Positions 9,096 to 17,881 of a stretch of DNA of 64,000 bases are shown one piece after another (positions within the stretch are counted from its first letter, which is position 1; the number at the start of each line of letters is the position of its first letter). The notes below the pieces were generated by a model. It was given only the letters and a program-made list of their open reading frames with translations. It was not told the origin of the DNA and made no database searches. The stretch is from contig NZ_WXEW01000007.1 in assembly GCF_009901565.1 (NCBI RefSeq), positions 186,001 to 250,000 of the forward strand, given 5' to 3'. A program made the translations under genes and the position numbers. Source of the stretch: Herbidospora solisilvae (GTDB lineage Bacteria > Actinomycetota > Actinomycetes > Streptosporangiales > Streptosporangiaceae).

Positions 9096-9635
9096 CTAGT
9101 CGAGCGGGCGCAGCTCGTCGGCGTAGCTCACCGACTGGCGGCGCATCATGCCGTCGTCGCTGATCGAGTACTGACCGAGCCGCCACAGGGGCGGGGAGTA
9201 GGCGTGGATCGACACGCTGCCGTGCTCCGCCCCTGTCAGGCGGTGGATGTGGTCGGGCCCGAAGCTGAAGGAGGTCCCGGCGTGCACGCTGGTCTCCAGG
9301 TGCTCGCCGCCGATGCGCGGATTGGCCTCCACCAGCGTGCCCCGGACCACGTTGACCGCCCCCGACGAGACGTCGTGGTCGTGCCAGCCCGTGTCGTCTT
9401 CGGGCCGCCAGCACAACAGCCAGACGTCGACGTAGGCGTCGCGGTAGAGCGAGGCGTAGTGGCGTCCGCCGTCCTCGGAGCCCTCGAACGACAGGTGCTC
9501 CTGCCAGAGCTCCGGCTTGACGGCCAGGTCGTCGACGAGTTCCCGCAGCTCACGCCGGTCGAGTGGGCGTGGTGGCAGCGACTCGAAAGGGGCCGCGGGA
9601 CAGGTGCCCGGCACCGGGATGGTGGGCGTGCTCAT
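9096..9635 (-). CDS. Cupin, cysteine dioxygenase type I-like
   Basis: This 179-residue cupin carries the iron-binding signature TGWHDHDVSSGAVNVVRGTL (His85, His87) and a later His131 in FGPDHIHRLTG, the three-histidine ligand set of thiol dioxygenases such as cysteine dioxygenase. The E of the classical cupin motif is replaced by N/V residues, as in true CDO enzymes. Its ATG overlaps the stop of the upstream amidohydrolase gene (ATGA), so the two are translationally coupled. The pair lies downstream of LacI-type operators. The thiol substrate is not established. Confidence 0.7.
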   Translation of the reverse strand: MSTPTIPVPGTCPAAPFESLPPRPLDRRELRELVDDLAVKPELWQEHLSFEGSEDGGRHYASLYRDAYVDVWLLCWRPEDDTGWHDHDVSSGAVNVVRGTLVEANPRIGGEHLETSVHAGTSFSFGPDHIHRLTGAEHGSVSIHAYSPPLWRLGQYSISDDGMMRRQSVSYADELRPLD

Positions 9636-10516
9636 GAGGACGGCTCCTTTCGTGTCAGCAATCTGGCGGGATTCGCCACGGTGATGGCGTGCCGGGCGGC
9701 CGGCCCGAAGTCGAGCACGGGCGCCTCGGCGTAGGGGCGGTCGGACCCGTTGACGACCACGTCGATGCCGAGCTCCCGGACCACCGCGTCGACGGCGCGG
9801 GGGCCGTAGGACGAGGTCTCCACGAACACGGCCGGATCGACCAGGCCGCGGCCCGAGCCGCCGCGGGTGATCTGGCGTTCGGCGTGCAGCGGCGCGAGGC
9901 CGGCCAGCAGCGCGAAACAGACTTTGAGCCGGGGGTGCCGGGCCCGGCCGAACGCCTGGAAGGCGTACCAGGCGGCGTGCATCTGCTGCACGTAGGGCAC
10001 GACGGCGGGCCACCAGGGCGGGGTGCCGGGCGCCGAGGCCGGTCCGGGATGGACGAAGAGCGGGCGCTCGCCCAGGGCGTCGAGCAGCGGCGCGACGCGG
10101 GCCAGCCCCTGTTCGTCCTGGACCGCCGTGGCCGGGAGCTGTAGACCCGCCGCCCCGGCGGCGAGCGCCTCTTCGAGCTTCGGCACGGAGACGTCGGTCA
10201 CCGGCGCCGCCGCCCAGAAGCCGAAGGGCTCCGGGAGGGCCGCCATGCCCTCGTGGAAGGCGTCGATCAGCGGCCACGCCTCGGCGGGCGGGAGGTGCTC
10301 GATGCCCAGCGGGCTCGACAACGAGACGAGCGCGAGTTCGAGCGCGGAGTTCAGCTTGGCCCGTGCGGCCGGGTCGTGGTCGGCCGGGTTCACCTCGTAG
10401 GCCGGTTCGCCGTCGAGCAGCAGGGTCCAGCCGTCGAGGCGGGGGTTGGCGGTCCTGGAACGCAGCGCGTCGAGGAAAGGCGCAGGCCAGAGGTGCTGGT
10501 GCACGTCCACAGCCAT
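9632..10516 (-). CDS. Amidohydrolase-2 family metal-dependent hydrolase
   Basis: This is a TIM-barrel amidohydrolase of about 294 residues. The metal-binding VDVHQHLWPAPFLDALR motif lies near the N-terminus. Other elements are FVHPGPASAPG with a middle His and VVNGSDRPYAEAP with the late catalytic Asp. The start at 10516 (MAVDVHQH) is chosen over a longer frame because ggaggaggcggag lies directly before it. It forms a two-gene operon with the cupin gene, and two LacI-type operators lie upstream. Members of this family act as decarboxylases or as lactone and amide hydrolases. The substrate is unknown. Confidence 0.7.
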   Translation of the reverse strand: MAVDVHQHLWPAPFLDALRSRTANPRLDGWTLLLDGEPAYEVNPADHDPAARAKLNSALELALVSLSSPLGIEHLPPAEAWPLIDAFHEGMAALPEPFGFWAAAPVTDVSVPKLEEALAAGAAGLQLPATAVQDEQGLARVAPLLDALGERPLFVHPGPASAPGTPPWWPAVVPYVQQMHAAWYAFQAFGRARHPRLKVCFALLAGLAPLHAERQITRGGSGRGLVDPAVFVETSSYGPRAVDAVVRELGIDVVVNGSDRPYAEAPVLDFGPAARHAITVANPARLLTRKEPSS

Positions 10517-10574
10517 CTCCGCCTCCTCCAACCCGAATTCCCTACTCATAATACAGGTATATCGATCTGAGGCT

Positions 10575-10616
10575 AGTGAACCGCTTCACTGATTCGCTTA
10601 AGTGAACCGTTTCACC
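10575..10616. promoter_or_regulatory. Tandem LacI-type operators
   Basis: AGTGAA-CCGC-TTCACT (10575-10590) is a perfect palindrome. AGTGAA-CCGT-TTCACC (10601-10616) repeats the same half-sites with GTGAA/TTCAC arms. Their centres are 26 bases apart. They sit between the divergent LacI-family gene and the amidohydrolase/cupin operon, the usual place for autoregulated control of both sides. Confidence 0.75.
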
Positions 10617-10642
10617 CCATATGTGTCAAGTAGGCTGGATCG

Positions 10643-11623
10643 ATGCCCCAACGGAAGCGAGCGACGATCCGTGAGGTGGCCCAGGCGACCGGCCTGTCCA
10701 CCGCCGCCGTCAGCTACGCACTACGGGGGCTCCAGGTCTCCGAGGAGACCATGCACCGGGTCCGCCGCGCCGCGGCCGAGCTCGGTTACGAGGCCGATCC
10801 CAACGCGCGGGCGCTGGCCAGCGGGCGTACCGGGATGATCGGCGTGCTCTGCGGCTCGCTGGAGGACCTCTGGCAGCAGTCGCTGGCCGTCGGCATCGGC
10901 CGGTCGTTGCGGGAGAAGGACCACTACGGCCTGATCCTCGACGCCGCCGGCGACCCCGACCGCGAACGCACCCTGGCCCGGCAGCTCCGGGGGGTCGACG
11001 GGCTGATCGTCCAGCCGGTCGACCCGGCCGCGCCGTTCTGGGCGGGAATCGCGGAGGACATCCCGCTGGTCACGATCGGCGACGCGCTGAAAGAGGCCCG
11101 CACCGCCGCCGAGGTGGTCTTCGACAACCAGAGCGGGGTCACCCTCGCCCTCGAATACCTGGCCGGACGCGGCCACCGGCGGGTCGCGGTGCTGACCCCG
11201 ACCCTGGCCGAGACGCCCGACCGGCCCGCCGACCGCCTGGTCACCGCCGAGGCCGCGCGGCTCGGGCTGGAGGTGACGGTGGCGACCTGCCCCCAGGGAC
11301 TCGGCCCGGCGGCCGAGGTGGCCCGCGCGGTGTTGCGCGACCGGCCGAGCGCGGTGTTCTGCTTCTCCGACTCCATCGCCTACGGAGTCCTCAAAGCGGC
11401 CGGTGACCTCGGTCTCTCCATTCCCGGAGACGTCTCCGTCATGGGCTACGACGACCACCCGATGTCGGAGCTGCTCGGCCTGACGACCGTGAGCTGGGAC
11501 CTCGACACGATCGTGCGGTCGGCGGTCCGGCTCGTGCTCGGCGCCGCCGACGGGACACTGCGCCGCCGCCGGGTCGTCCAGAAGCCGATGCTCCGCGAAC
11601 GAGGGTCGGTCGGTCGCCGCTGA
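10643..11623 (+). CDS. LacI-family transcriptional regulator
   Basis: The protein has 326 residues. The N-terminal HTH (TIREVAQATGLSTAAVSYAL) and hinge (NARALASGRTGMIGVLCGSL) are classical for the family. The periplasmic-binding-like domain follows with a late SVMGYDDHPMSELLGLTTV motif. Two palindromes (10575-10616) immediately upstream are its probable operators. The neighbouring divergent operon (amidohydrolase and cupin) is its likely target. The ligand is unknown. Confidence 0.9.
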   Translation: MPQRKRATIREVAQATGLSTAAVSYALRGLQVSEETMHRVRRAAAELGYEADPNARALASGRTGMIGVLCGSLEDLWQQSLAVGIGRSLREKDHYGLILDAAGDPDRERTLARQLRGVDGLIVQPVDPAAPFWAGIAEDIPLVTIGDALKEARTAAEVVFDNQSGVTLALEYLAGRGHRRVAVLTPTLAETPDRPADRLVTAEAARLGLEVTVATCPQGLGPAAEVARAVLRDRPSAVFCFSDSIAYGVLKAAGDLGLSIPGDVSVMGYDDHPMSELLGLTTVSWDLDTIVRSAVRLVLGAADGTLRRRRVVQKPMLRERGSVGRR

Positions 11624-11697
11624 CGGGTGTTTTCCCGAAGCAGGCCGGCTCCGCGGCGGCCGTTTTCCTGCGGCCCGCTGCCGGTGGTTCGGCGTGG

Positions 11698-13023
11698 TCA
11701 GTCGGTCAGCGCCGAGCGGGCCGCCTCGATGTCGGCCTCCAACGACCGGTCTTCCGGGGTCTCGCCGGTGCGGATGGCCAGGGCGCGGTCGGCGGCGACC
11801 AGTTCGCAGGCCAGGATGATCTCGTAGGGCTCGCGGGCCGCCAGGCAGGCGCGGGCGGCCTGGGTGCCGAACCCGGCGTGGTCCTCCACGCTGCGCGACA
11901 GGACCGCGCCGCCCAGGGTCACCGGGGCGGCCAGCTGGCGCAGGGAGGCGAGGGCGTCGTGGGCGACGTACTCCAGGATCAGCGCGCCCGACTTCCCGGG
12001 TGACCCGGCGAGGAAGGGCAGCAGGCCGGTGTAGGCCGGTTCCATCAGCGTGGCCAGGCGGGCGGTCGAGAGCGACGCCGTCTGCACCAGCGCGGCCCGC
12101 AGGGCGTCGAGGGCCAGCGCGACCGGCGCGGTGTGGAAGTTGCCGTTGTGCCAGGCCGCCTCGCCCGCGATCAGGGGGTTCTCGGCCGCCGAGTTCATGT
12201 CGATGGTGACCGCCCGGCGGGCCAGGTCGAGGGCGTCGAACGCCGCGCCGTGGACCTGCGGCAGCGCGCGGTAGCCGTAGGGGTCCTGGAGACGGCCGGC
12301 GGGGGAGTGGTCGTCGAGCAGGGCGCTCAGCGCGGCGGCGACCCTGGCCTGACCGGGGTGGCGGCGGGCGCGCTGGACCTCGTACGCGAGCGGTTCGACC
12401 GACGCCCCGGCGGCCCGCCAGGTGCGGGCGGCGACCCGCACCGACGCCTCCAGCAGCCGGGCCAGATCGGCGCAGGCCAGCGCGGCGTCGGCCAGGGTGA
12501 GGGCGTTGGAGCTGATGAACGGCAGGGCGTCGGCGGAGGCCAGCCGGAAGCGGGGACCGTTCCAGGGCGTCTCTCCGAGCAGGCAGAGCGCCGTGGTGGA
12601 CAGGGCGGTGAGGTCGCCGGTGCCGATCGCGCCGTAGAGCCGGACCGGCGGGACGGCCCGGCCGTTGATCGCCTCGGCCAGGACGGGCAGCAGCGCCGGG
12701 TTGATCCCCGAACCGCCGCGCAGGAGCTGGTTGAGGCGGACCGTCAGCATCGCGGTCGCGCGGGCCGGTTCGATCAGCGGCCCGGCGCCCCCGGCGTGGC
12801 TGCGCAGCAGGTCGAGGCCCGGTTCGTGTACCTCGACGTCTTTGTTGGCCCCCACGCCGGTGGTGCGGCCGTAGACCGGGCCGGTCTGCTCCCGGGCGGC
12901 GGCGAAGGCGTCTTCGGCCCGGGCCGGGGAGCCCAGCTCGACCTTCGCCGTGCCGTAGCCGACCGCCCTGACCTCGTCGCAGGTCAGGGTCGAGCCGTCG
13001 AGCAGGACAGTCCTAGTCGTCAA
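11698..13023 (-). CDS. Aromatic amino acid ammonia-lyase-like protein with altered MIO triad
   Basis: The protein has 441 residues, slightly shorter than histidine ammonia-lyase. Family features are YGRTTGVG with Tyr51, RLNQLLRGGSGINPA, SSNALTLADAAL, the VHGAAFDALDLARRAV region and a NSAAENPLI segment. The triad that forms the MIO prosthetic group (A-S-G in HAL and PAL) reads G-T-G at 134-136 (AIGTGDLTAL). Whether threonine can support the cofactor here is not known from the sequence. The start codon is TTG and overlaps the end of the upstream holin-like gene by 11 bases. It may be an active variant lyase or aminomutase, or a non-MIO relative. Confidence 0.75.
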   Translation of the reverse strand: MTTRTVLLDGSTLTCDEVRAVGYGTAKVELGSPARAEDAFAAAREQTGPVYGRTTGVGANKDVEVHEPGLDLLRSHAGGAGPLIEPARATAMLTVRLNQLLRGGSGINPALLPVLAEAINGRAVPPVRLYGAIGTGDLTALSTTALCLLGETPWNGPRFRLASADALPFISSNALTLADAALACADLARLLEASVRVAARTWRAAGASVEPLAYEVQRARRHPGQARVAAALSALLDDHSPAGRLQDPYGYRALPQVHGAAFDALDLARRAVTIDMNSAAENPLIAGEAAWHNGNFHTAPVALALDALRAALVQTASLSTARLATLMEPAYTGLLPFLAGSPGKSGALILEYVAHDALASLRQLAAPVTLGGAVLSRSVEDHAGFGTQAARACLAAREPYEIILACELVAADRALAIRTGETPEDRSLEADIEAARSALTD

Positions 13024-13387
13024 TTCCGAGGATCAGGTCGAGCAGCCAGGAGATCACGCCGATGATGATCGCCCCCCAGAAGGCCGCCCAGAACCCGGCG
13101 ACCTCGAACGGGAGCGTCAGCTGGTCGGCGATCCAGCTGGTCAGGAGCAGCAGGCCGGCGTTCACGACGAGCGCGAACAGACCCAGCGTGAGGACGTAGA
13201 AGGCGCAGCCGATCGTTTTGATGATCGGCTTGAGGAGGGCGTTGATCACCCCGAAGATCAGCGCCACCGCGAGCAGCGTGCCGATCTCTTTGGCGGTCGA
13301 CTCGCTGCCGACCGTGATTCCGTCGACGACGCGGGTCGACACCCACAATGCCGCCGCGACCACGAGGATCTTGACGATGTATTTCAC
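13013..13387 (-). CDS. Phage-holin-family (PF04020-like) four-helix membrane protein
   Basis: The protein has 124 residues and four predicted membrane helices: IVKILVVAAALWVSTRVV, LLAVALIFGVINALLKPII, YVLTLGLFALVVNAGLLLL and FWAAFWGAIIIGVISWLLDL. The FGVINALLKP and AFWGAIIIGVIS elements are typical of the YvlD/holin-superfamily IV proteins found in many bacteria outside prophages. The GTG at 13387 was chosen because the family begins VKYIVK. Its stop overlaps the TTG start of the ammonia-lyase-like gene. Confidence 0.75.
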   Translation of the reverse strand: MKYIVKILVVAAALWVSTRVVDGITVGSESTAKEIGTLLAVALIFGVINALLKPIIKTIGCAFYVLTLGLFALVVNAGLLLLTSWIADQLTLPFEVAGFWAAFWGAIIIGVISWLLDLILGIDD

Positions 13388-13503
13388 GATGGTGATCCTC
13401 GCACGTCCGGCCCGCTCGGGGCGAAGGTCGCGTGACTCTGACCCGTTGTTGGGCATAGGTGGTGATCGTCCCGGGAAATCACCGCTTGGGGGTGGGCCAG
13501 ATC

Positions 13504-13785
13504 ATGAACGTCGACCAGCTCGAACAGCTCTCCGCGAAGGAACTGCACGACCGCGCGGTCCGGTATGCCGTGCGCCACGGCGACTTCGGGTTCCTGTGGG
13601 ACCTGCTGAAGGTCATCCCGGCCGCCCAGGGCGCCAGCGGCCGCGAGGAGGAGACCGCCAACGACCTGAGCAGGGTTTCGGCGCTGCTGAGCGACGCCAT
13701 GGCCGCGGGCGAGGGCAAGCTGGGAGAGGCACTGCGGCCGGTCTACATCGAGTACCTCTCCAAGCACAACGACCTCGACGACTAG
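13504..13785 (+). CDS. Small conserved hypothetical protein
   Basis: This is a 93-residue, acidic, helical protein (MNVDQLEQLSAKELHDRAVR at the start, KHNDLDD at the end) with no membrane segment or known motif. The ATG at 13504 is preferred over an upstream in-frame ATG because the ordered sequence begins there. The stop overlaps the end of the converging ApbE gene by 4 bases. The length and codon use look genuine. The function is unknown. Confidence 0.6.
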   Translation: MNVDQLEQLSAKELHDRAVRYAVRHGDFGFLWDLLKVIPAAQGASGREEETANDLSRVSALLSDAMAAGEGKLGEALRPVYIEYLSKHNDLDD

Positions 13786-14588
13786 CTCGCCTTGACGTCG
13801 GGCCCGTACACGAGGAACCCCGGCGTGCTGGTCACCCGGCCGTCGAGCCCGGTGAGCATCACGTCGTAGGGGGTCGCCTGGGTGTCCTTCGGCAGCGCGA
13901 TCTCCCGGGCGAACCGGCGGGCCCGGACCGAGCCCATGGCGTGCAGCGCCGTGGCGTACGCCCCTGCCGTCGCAAGATCGGGCCCGACGACGGTCACCGA
14001 GGCCAAATCGCCCTGGGTGCCCGAGCCGTTCGGCCGTTCGGCGGTGGCGACCGCCAGGTCGTGGGCGAAGACCACCCGTGACACGGCCCCCTCGCTGGGG
14101 TCCTTGAGCCCGACCCGCCACGGCACCCCCGGCCGGGCCGATCCCCGGACGCGGACGTCGCCGTCGGCGCTGACGCAGTGGTCCACCGCCCCGGCGGCGG
14201 CCAGCGCGCGGGACACCCGTTCGAGGGCCCAGTCGCGCACGTAACCGGATCCGGCCGCCTCGCCCGTCGCGCCGCCGAAGAACCCGTCCGTGATCTTGTC
14301 GAGCTCGGCGATCCGCTGGAGCACCTCGGTCAGTTCGGGCGCCGCCTCCTCGGGCGTGATCTCCTTGCGCGCCAGCCGGTTGAGCTGGCTGTCGGGCTTG
14401 CGGGTGCTGAAGGTTTCTTCGACCCAGCGCAGCCACCGGAACGCGTCGTCGAGGAGCGGGCGCAGCTCCCGCTGCGGGAGAGCCGTACGGATGTCGATCC
14501 CGACATGCGATCCCATCAGGTCCTCAGCTCGGTGAGCACCGGGGAAGCGGTCGATGCGGCGGGTGGTGGTGTCCGTAGAGGTAGTCAT
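13782..14588 (-). CDS. ApbE-family FAD:protein FMN transferase-like protein
   Basis: The protein has 268 residues, short for ApbE (about 330). Recognisable parts are the MGSHVGIDIRT opening, FRWLRWVEETFSTRKPDSQL, the TDGFFGGATGEAAGSGYVRDW substitution of the usual DP-x-x-x-G-W-GK region and the SADGDVRVRG nucleotide-binding loop. The C-terminal ATSG/HH motif of typical enzymes is weak (DLAVATAERPNGSGTQG). It would transfer FMN to a target protein, but no obvious flavinylated partner lies nearby. A divergent response regulator gene starts about 150 bases upstream. Confidence 0.65.
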   Translation of the reverse strand: MTTSTDTTTRRIDRFPGAHRAEDLMGSHVGIDIRTALPQRELRPLLDDAFRWLRWVEETFSTRKPDSQLNRLARKEITPEEAAPELTEVLQRIAELDKITDGFFGGATGEAAGSGYVRDWALERVSRALAAAGAVDHCVSADGDVRVRGSARPGVPWRVGLKDPSEGAVSRVVFAHDLAVATAERPNGSGTQGDLASVTVVGPDLATAGAYATALHAMGSVRARRFAREIALPKDTQATPYDVMLTGLDGRVTSTPGFLVYGPDVKAS

Positions 14589-14737
14589 CGCACTCCTTCG
14601 TCTCCGAGCAGAGATACGCGCCGGAGCAGGGACGCGTTCAAGCCCGATAACGATTCAATCTCAGAACGTTCGTCCCTTTTAAGAGGTATGTCGGATTATT
14701 TACTTTACTCAGCGACTTTTCATGAACCGACGGCAGA

Positions 14738-15436
14738 ATGTCCGCTGTGCCAGAGACCCGAGTGCTCGTCGTGGACGACGAGCCCGAAGTGCGGACCGCC
14801 ATCGCCCGCGCGCTCCGCGTCGAGGGCCACCGCGTGGCCAGCGCCGTCGACGGCGTGACCGCCCTGGCCGCCATCGCCGGGAACGCTCCCGACGTGGTCG
14901 TCCTGGACGTGATGATGCCCGACATGGACGGCCTGGAGGTCTGCCGCCGCCTGCGCAAGAACGGCGACCGCACCCCCGTCCTGATGCTGACCGCGCTCGA
15001 CGGCGTGGGTGACCGGGTGGCCGGTCTGGACGCCGGCGCCGACGACTACCTGGTCAAGCCGTTCGCCCTGGAGGAGCTCTTCGCCCGCGTCCGCGCGCTG
15101 CTGCGGCGGGCGGCCCCGCCCCCGGAGACCTCCTTCGCCGACCTGCACCTGCTGCCCGACCGCCGCCAGGCCCGCCGCGGCACCCGGGTCTTCGACCTCA
15201 CCCGCACCGAGTACGCGCTGCTGGAACTGCTGATCCGCAACGGCGGCCAGGTGCTGACGCGGGAGGTCATCCTGGAGCGGATCTGGGGCTACGAGTTCAC
15301 CCCCGGATCGAACTCCCTGGAGGTCTACATCCGCTACCTGCGCCGCAAGACCGAGGCCGACGGGGAACCCCGGCTCATCCAGACCGTCCACGGCCTGGGC
15401 TACGCCCTGCGGTCCACGGGGCGGGAGCGCTCGTGA
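14738..15436 (+). CDS. OmpR-family response regulator
   Basis: The protein has 232 residues: a receiver domain (VLVVDDEP, phospho-acceptor Asp57 in [12 protein letters not shown], conserved Lys in DDYLVKPF) followed by a winged-helix domain ([35 protein letters not shown]). It resembles MprA/TcrA-type regulators of actinobacteria. Its stop overlaps the GTG start of the histidine kinase gene (GTGA). The 150 bases before it are relatively AT-rich and likely hold its promoter, opposite to that of the ApbE gene. Confidence 0.9.
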   Translation: MSAVPETRVLVVDDEPEVRTAIARALRVEGHRVASAVDGVTALAAIAGNAPDVVVLDVMMPDMDGLEVCRRLRKNGDRTPVLMLTALDGVGDRVAGLDAGADDYLVKPFALEELFARVRALLRRAAPPPETSFADLHLLPDRRQARRGTRVFDLTRTEYALLELLIRNGGQVLTREVILERIWGYEFTPGSNSLEVYIRYLRRKTEADGEPRLIQTVHGLGYALRSTGRERS

Positions 15437-16473
15437 AACTGCACTGGCGGATGGCCCTGGCCTCGGCGCTGGCCGGCGCGGTCAGCGTCAGCGTGGTCGT
15501 CTACGCGGCCTACCGGATCACCTGCAACCGCTTCGAGTCGGCGATGGGCAGCTACGGCTACCGCCCGCCGTCGGGCGTGCTGGCCGGCCTCGCCGAGGTG
15601 ACCGACCTCGGCTGGCCCTTCTTCGCCATCGCCCTCGGCGGCCTCTGCCTGTCGGGGGCGCTGGGCTGGATCGCCGCCTGGACGGGCCTGCGCCCCGTCG
15701 GCAAGTTCAAGGACGCCGCCCGGCGGGTGGCCGACACCAGCGACCTGACCACCCGGATCGACGTCACCGGCGACGACGAGCTCGGCAGCCTCGCCCGCAG
15801 CTTCAACACCATGCTCGACGCCCTGGAACGCTCGGCCAAGGCCCAGAAACGCCTGGTCGCCGACGCGTCGCACGAACTTCGCACCCCCCTGACGGCGGTG
15901 CGCACCAACGCCGAGCTCCTCCAGCGCGGCCGCCTGCCCGCCGAGGAGCGCGAGGAGGTGGCCGCCGCGGTGATCAGCGGCCTGGAGGAGCTCACCGGCC
16001 TGGTCTCCGACATCGTCGAACTCGCCCGCGACGAGGAACCCCAGGCCTTGGTGGAGCCGCTACGCCTGGACGAGATCGTCTCCAGGGAGATCACCCGCGC
16101 CTCCTCCCACTGGCCCCTGACGAGATACACCTCCGACCTGGACCCCGTCGTGGTCCTGGGCGTCGCCGACCGGCTCTCCCGGGCGGTCGGCAACGTCCTG
16201 GACAACGCCGCCAAGTACAGCCCCGCCGGCGCGACGGTCGAGGTCCTGCTGCGCGACGGCGAGCTGACCGTCCGCGACCACGGCCCCGGCATCGCCGTCG
16301 AGGACCTCCCGCACGTCTTCGACCGCTTCTACCGCGCCTCCGCCGCCCGCGCCATGCCCGGCTCCGGCCTGGGCCTGGCGATCGTCCGCCAGGTCGTCGA
16401 CAGCCACGGCGGCTCGGTCTCCGCAGGTCCCGCCCCCGGCGGCGGCACGCTCGTGAAACTGGCCTTCCCGTAG
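15433..16473 (+). CDS. HAMP-containing sensor histidine kinase
   Basis: The protein has 346 residues. Two membrane helices (about 7-27 and 62-83) flank a very short external loop. They are followed by a HAMP linker ([20 protein letters not shown]), the DHp box [16 protein letters not shown] with His147, and an ATPase domain ([41 protein letters not shown]). It is coupled to the preceding response regulator by a GTGA overlap and is its cognate kinase. The small sensor loop suggests an intramembrane or envelope signal. Confidence 0.9.
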   Translation: MKLHWRMALASALAGAVSVSVVVYAAYRITCNRFESAMGSYGYRPPSGVLAGLAEVTDLGWPFFAIALGGLCLSGALGWIAAWTGLRPVGKFKDAARRVADTSDLTTRIDVTGDDELGSLARSFNTMLDALERSAKAQKRLVADASHELRTPLTAVRTNAELLQRGRLPAEEREEVAAAVISGLEELTGLVSDIVELARDEEPQALVEPLRLDEIVSREITRASSHWPLTRYTSDLDPVVVLGVADRLSRAVGNVLDNAAKYSPAGATVEVLLRDGELTVRDHGPGIAVEDLPHVFDRFYRASAARAMPGSGLGLAIVRQVVDSHGGSVSAGPAPGGGTLVKLAFP

Positions 16474-16484
16474 GGTGCTGTTCC

Positions 16485-16874
16485 ATGGGAGATGTACGGG
16501 TTACCCGGACCCCATCCGGTTTCGTGGCGACCAACGACCGGGGCGCGCAGGTGGCCCTCGGGCACGGCGACGGCGAATTCGGCGCGGTCGAACTGCTCCA
16601 GGTGGCCGTGGGCGCCTGCAACGCGATGACCGTCGAGCCGCTGACCACGCAGCGCGGCCTCCGGCTCCCTGAGCTCTCTGTGACGATCAGCGCGGAAAGG
16701 TCAGCTCCGACCCTGCTGGGCAAAGTGACGGTCAGCTACGAAATCGAGCTGCCCGAGGGCATGCCGATGGCGAAGTTCCACGAAATAGCCCAGCGTGTAC
16801 ACGACAGACACTGCATCGTGAGCCGATCCCTGGAAGCCGGGACCGAGGTCAAGCTCGACCTGCCGGACTCCTGA
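16485..16874 (+). CDS. OsmC-family peroxiredoxin-like protein
   Basis: The protein has 129 residues, normal for short OsmC/YhfA-like proteins. Both conserved redox cysteines are visible, in the VGACNAMTV helix and in the late HDRHCIVSRSL segment, which supports a thiol-dependent hydroperoxide reductase. It follows the kinase gene by 11 bases and may be read from the same transcript. Substrates are probably organic hydroperoxides, by family. Confidence 0.8.
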   Translation: MGDVRVTRTPSGFVATNDRGAQVALGHGDGEFGAVELLQVAVGACNAMTVEPLTTQRGLRLPELSVTISAERSAPTLLGKVTVSYEIELPEGMPMAKFHEIAQRVHDRHCIVSRSLEAGTEVKLDLPDS

Positions 16875-16940
16875 GACTTAGACCAACAACCGGCAGTGCC
16901 ATTGCGCCGTCCTTAAGGTCGGTTCAGTAACGTGGAAGCA

Positions 16941-17110
16941 GGTCAAGGGGGCTGGAAAGCCACCACACAAGCCTTTTTCCCATAAGGGCGCGGAGGGGGA
17001 ACCGCGCCCGAGAGCGGGGGAAGCCGTCCAGACGCCTTTGGGGGAGGGCGTCTCGGCGGCACCGCTTGGAGTCGGGGCCGGCGCAGTTGGGGGACTGCGT
17101 CGGCCCCGAC
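16941..17110. ncRNA. Array of hairpins with G5 (plus) or C5 (minus) loops; candidate structured RNA
   Basis: This lies in the 326-base gap before the NYN gene. Three good hairpins follow one another: 16986-17009 (8-pair stem, loop AGGGGGAA), 17031-17052 (6-pair stem, loop TTTGGGGGAG) and 17071-17110 (17-pair stem with one mismatch, loop TGGGGG). Five GGGGG runs occur in all (16947, 16995, 17016, 17040, 17089), and three sit exactly in loops. Read on the minus strand the loops are C5, reminiscent of the C-rich loops of actinobacterial 6C RNA. The strand is unresolved. As a plus-strand leader it would precede the NYN RNase. Confidence 0.45.
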
Positions 17111-17200
17111 GTATGTTCGAAGGTTGTCGCGACTCTGTGCGACATCGGCGCTACAGTTGGTAGCGTTCGCCGAAAGAGTCGTCTTTGTGAGGCAGCCCCC

Positions 17201-17827
17201 GTGCCTGATCGCGTCATCCTGTTCCTCGACTACCAGAACGTCTACAAGGGCGCTCGCGAGACGTTCCACGAGCCGTCGCTCGCGCCTGGCCGAGACGGTC
17301 AGATCGATCCCCTTCGCCTGGGCACCTGGCTGATCGAGAACAGCCGTTACGAGCGGGAACTGACCGAGGTGCGGATCTACCGGGGCCGCCCCAGCGCGAG
17401 CAGAGACCCGAAAGGTCACTCCGCCTTCTCGCGGCAGCGTGACGCCTGGGAGCGAGACCCCCGAGTCACGTGCGTGTTCAGCGATCTTCGTTACCCGCGT
17501 GGGTGGCCGGACCGTTGCGCGCCCGGCGCGAAACCCCAGGAGAAAGGCGTTGACGTCGCTCTGGCGATCGACTACGTCAGGCTGGCTCTGCAGGATCGCT
17601 ATGACGTCGGCATTCTCATGTCGACCGACACGGACCTGAAGCCGGCGATCGCGACGGTGGCCGAACTGCGGTCGAGCGGCGGCCCTCGGGTCGAGGTGGC
17701 GGGCTGGAAGGGGCCGGGGGCGAAAAGGCCGCTGCTGCTTCCCGAGGTGACCATCTGGTGCCACTGGCTCGACAAGTCCTGCTACGAGGTCGTGCGAGAC
17801 CCGACGAGGTACAACGCGCCCTTCTGA
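17201..17827 (+). CDS. NYN-domain (PIN-like) predicted ribonuclease
   Basis: The protein has 208 residues with the LabA/DUF88-type NYN fold. The three acidic clusters that bind the catalytic metal are present: VILFLDYQNVYKG, EKGVDVALAIDYVRLAL and ILMSTDTDLKPAI. NYN proteins cut RNA, but the target is unknown here. The GTG at 17201 was chosen because the fold begins directly after it. The upstream leader has an unusual hairpin array, and a strong hairpin plus T-rich tract follows the gene. Its codon use is less GC-extreme than that of its neighbours. Confidence 0.8.
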   Translation: MPDRVILFLDYQNVYKGARETFHEPSLAPGRDGQIDPLRLGTWLIENSRYERELTEVRIYRGRPSASRDPKGHSAFSRQRDAWERDPRVTCVFSDLRYPRGWPDRCAPGAKPQEKGVDVALAIDYVRLALQDRYDVGILMSTDTDLKPAIATVAELRSSGGPRVEVAGWKGPGAKRPLLLPEVTIWCHWLDKSCYEVVRDPTRYNAPF

Positions 17828-17839
17828 GCGGCGAACGCC

Positions 17840-17869
17840 TTGCGACGGATGCGTGACTCCTGGTAGCCT
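17840..17869 (+). promoter_or_regulatory. Possible promoter directly ahead of a terminator hairpin
   Basis: TTGCGA (17840-17845) and TAGCCT (17864-17869) are separated by 18 bases and resemble a housekeeping promoter. A transcript from here would run straight into the hairpin at 17882-17913 and would be only about 50 bases long. This is weak evidence from spacing and consensus alone. Confidence 0.25.
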
Positions 17870-17881
17870 GCTAGCACTGTT

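Noticed and set aside
16947-17093. Five GGGGG runs as a G-quadruplex
   Set aside because: The runs are separated by 16 to 44 bases and several sit in loops of good hairpins, so a classical quadruplex is less likely than the hairpins.
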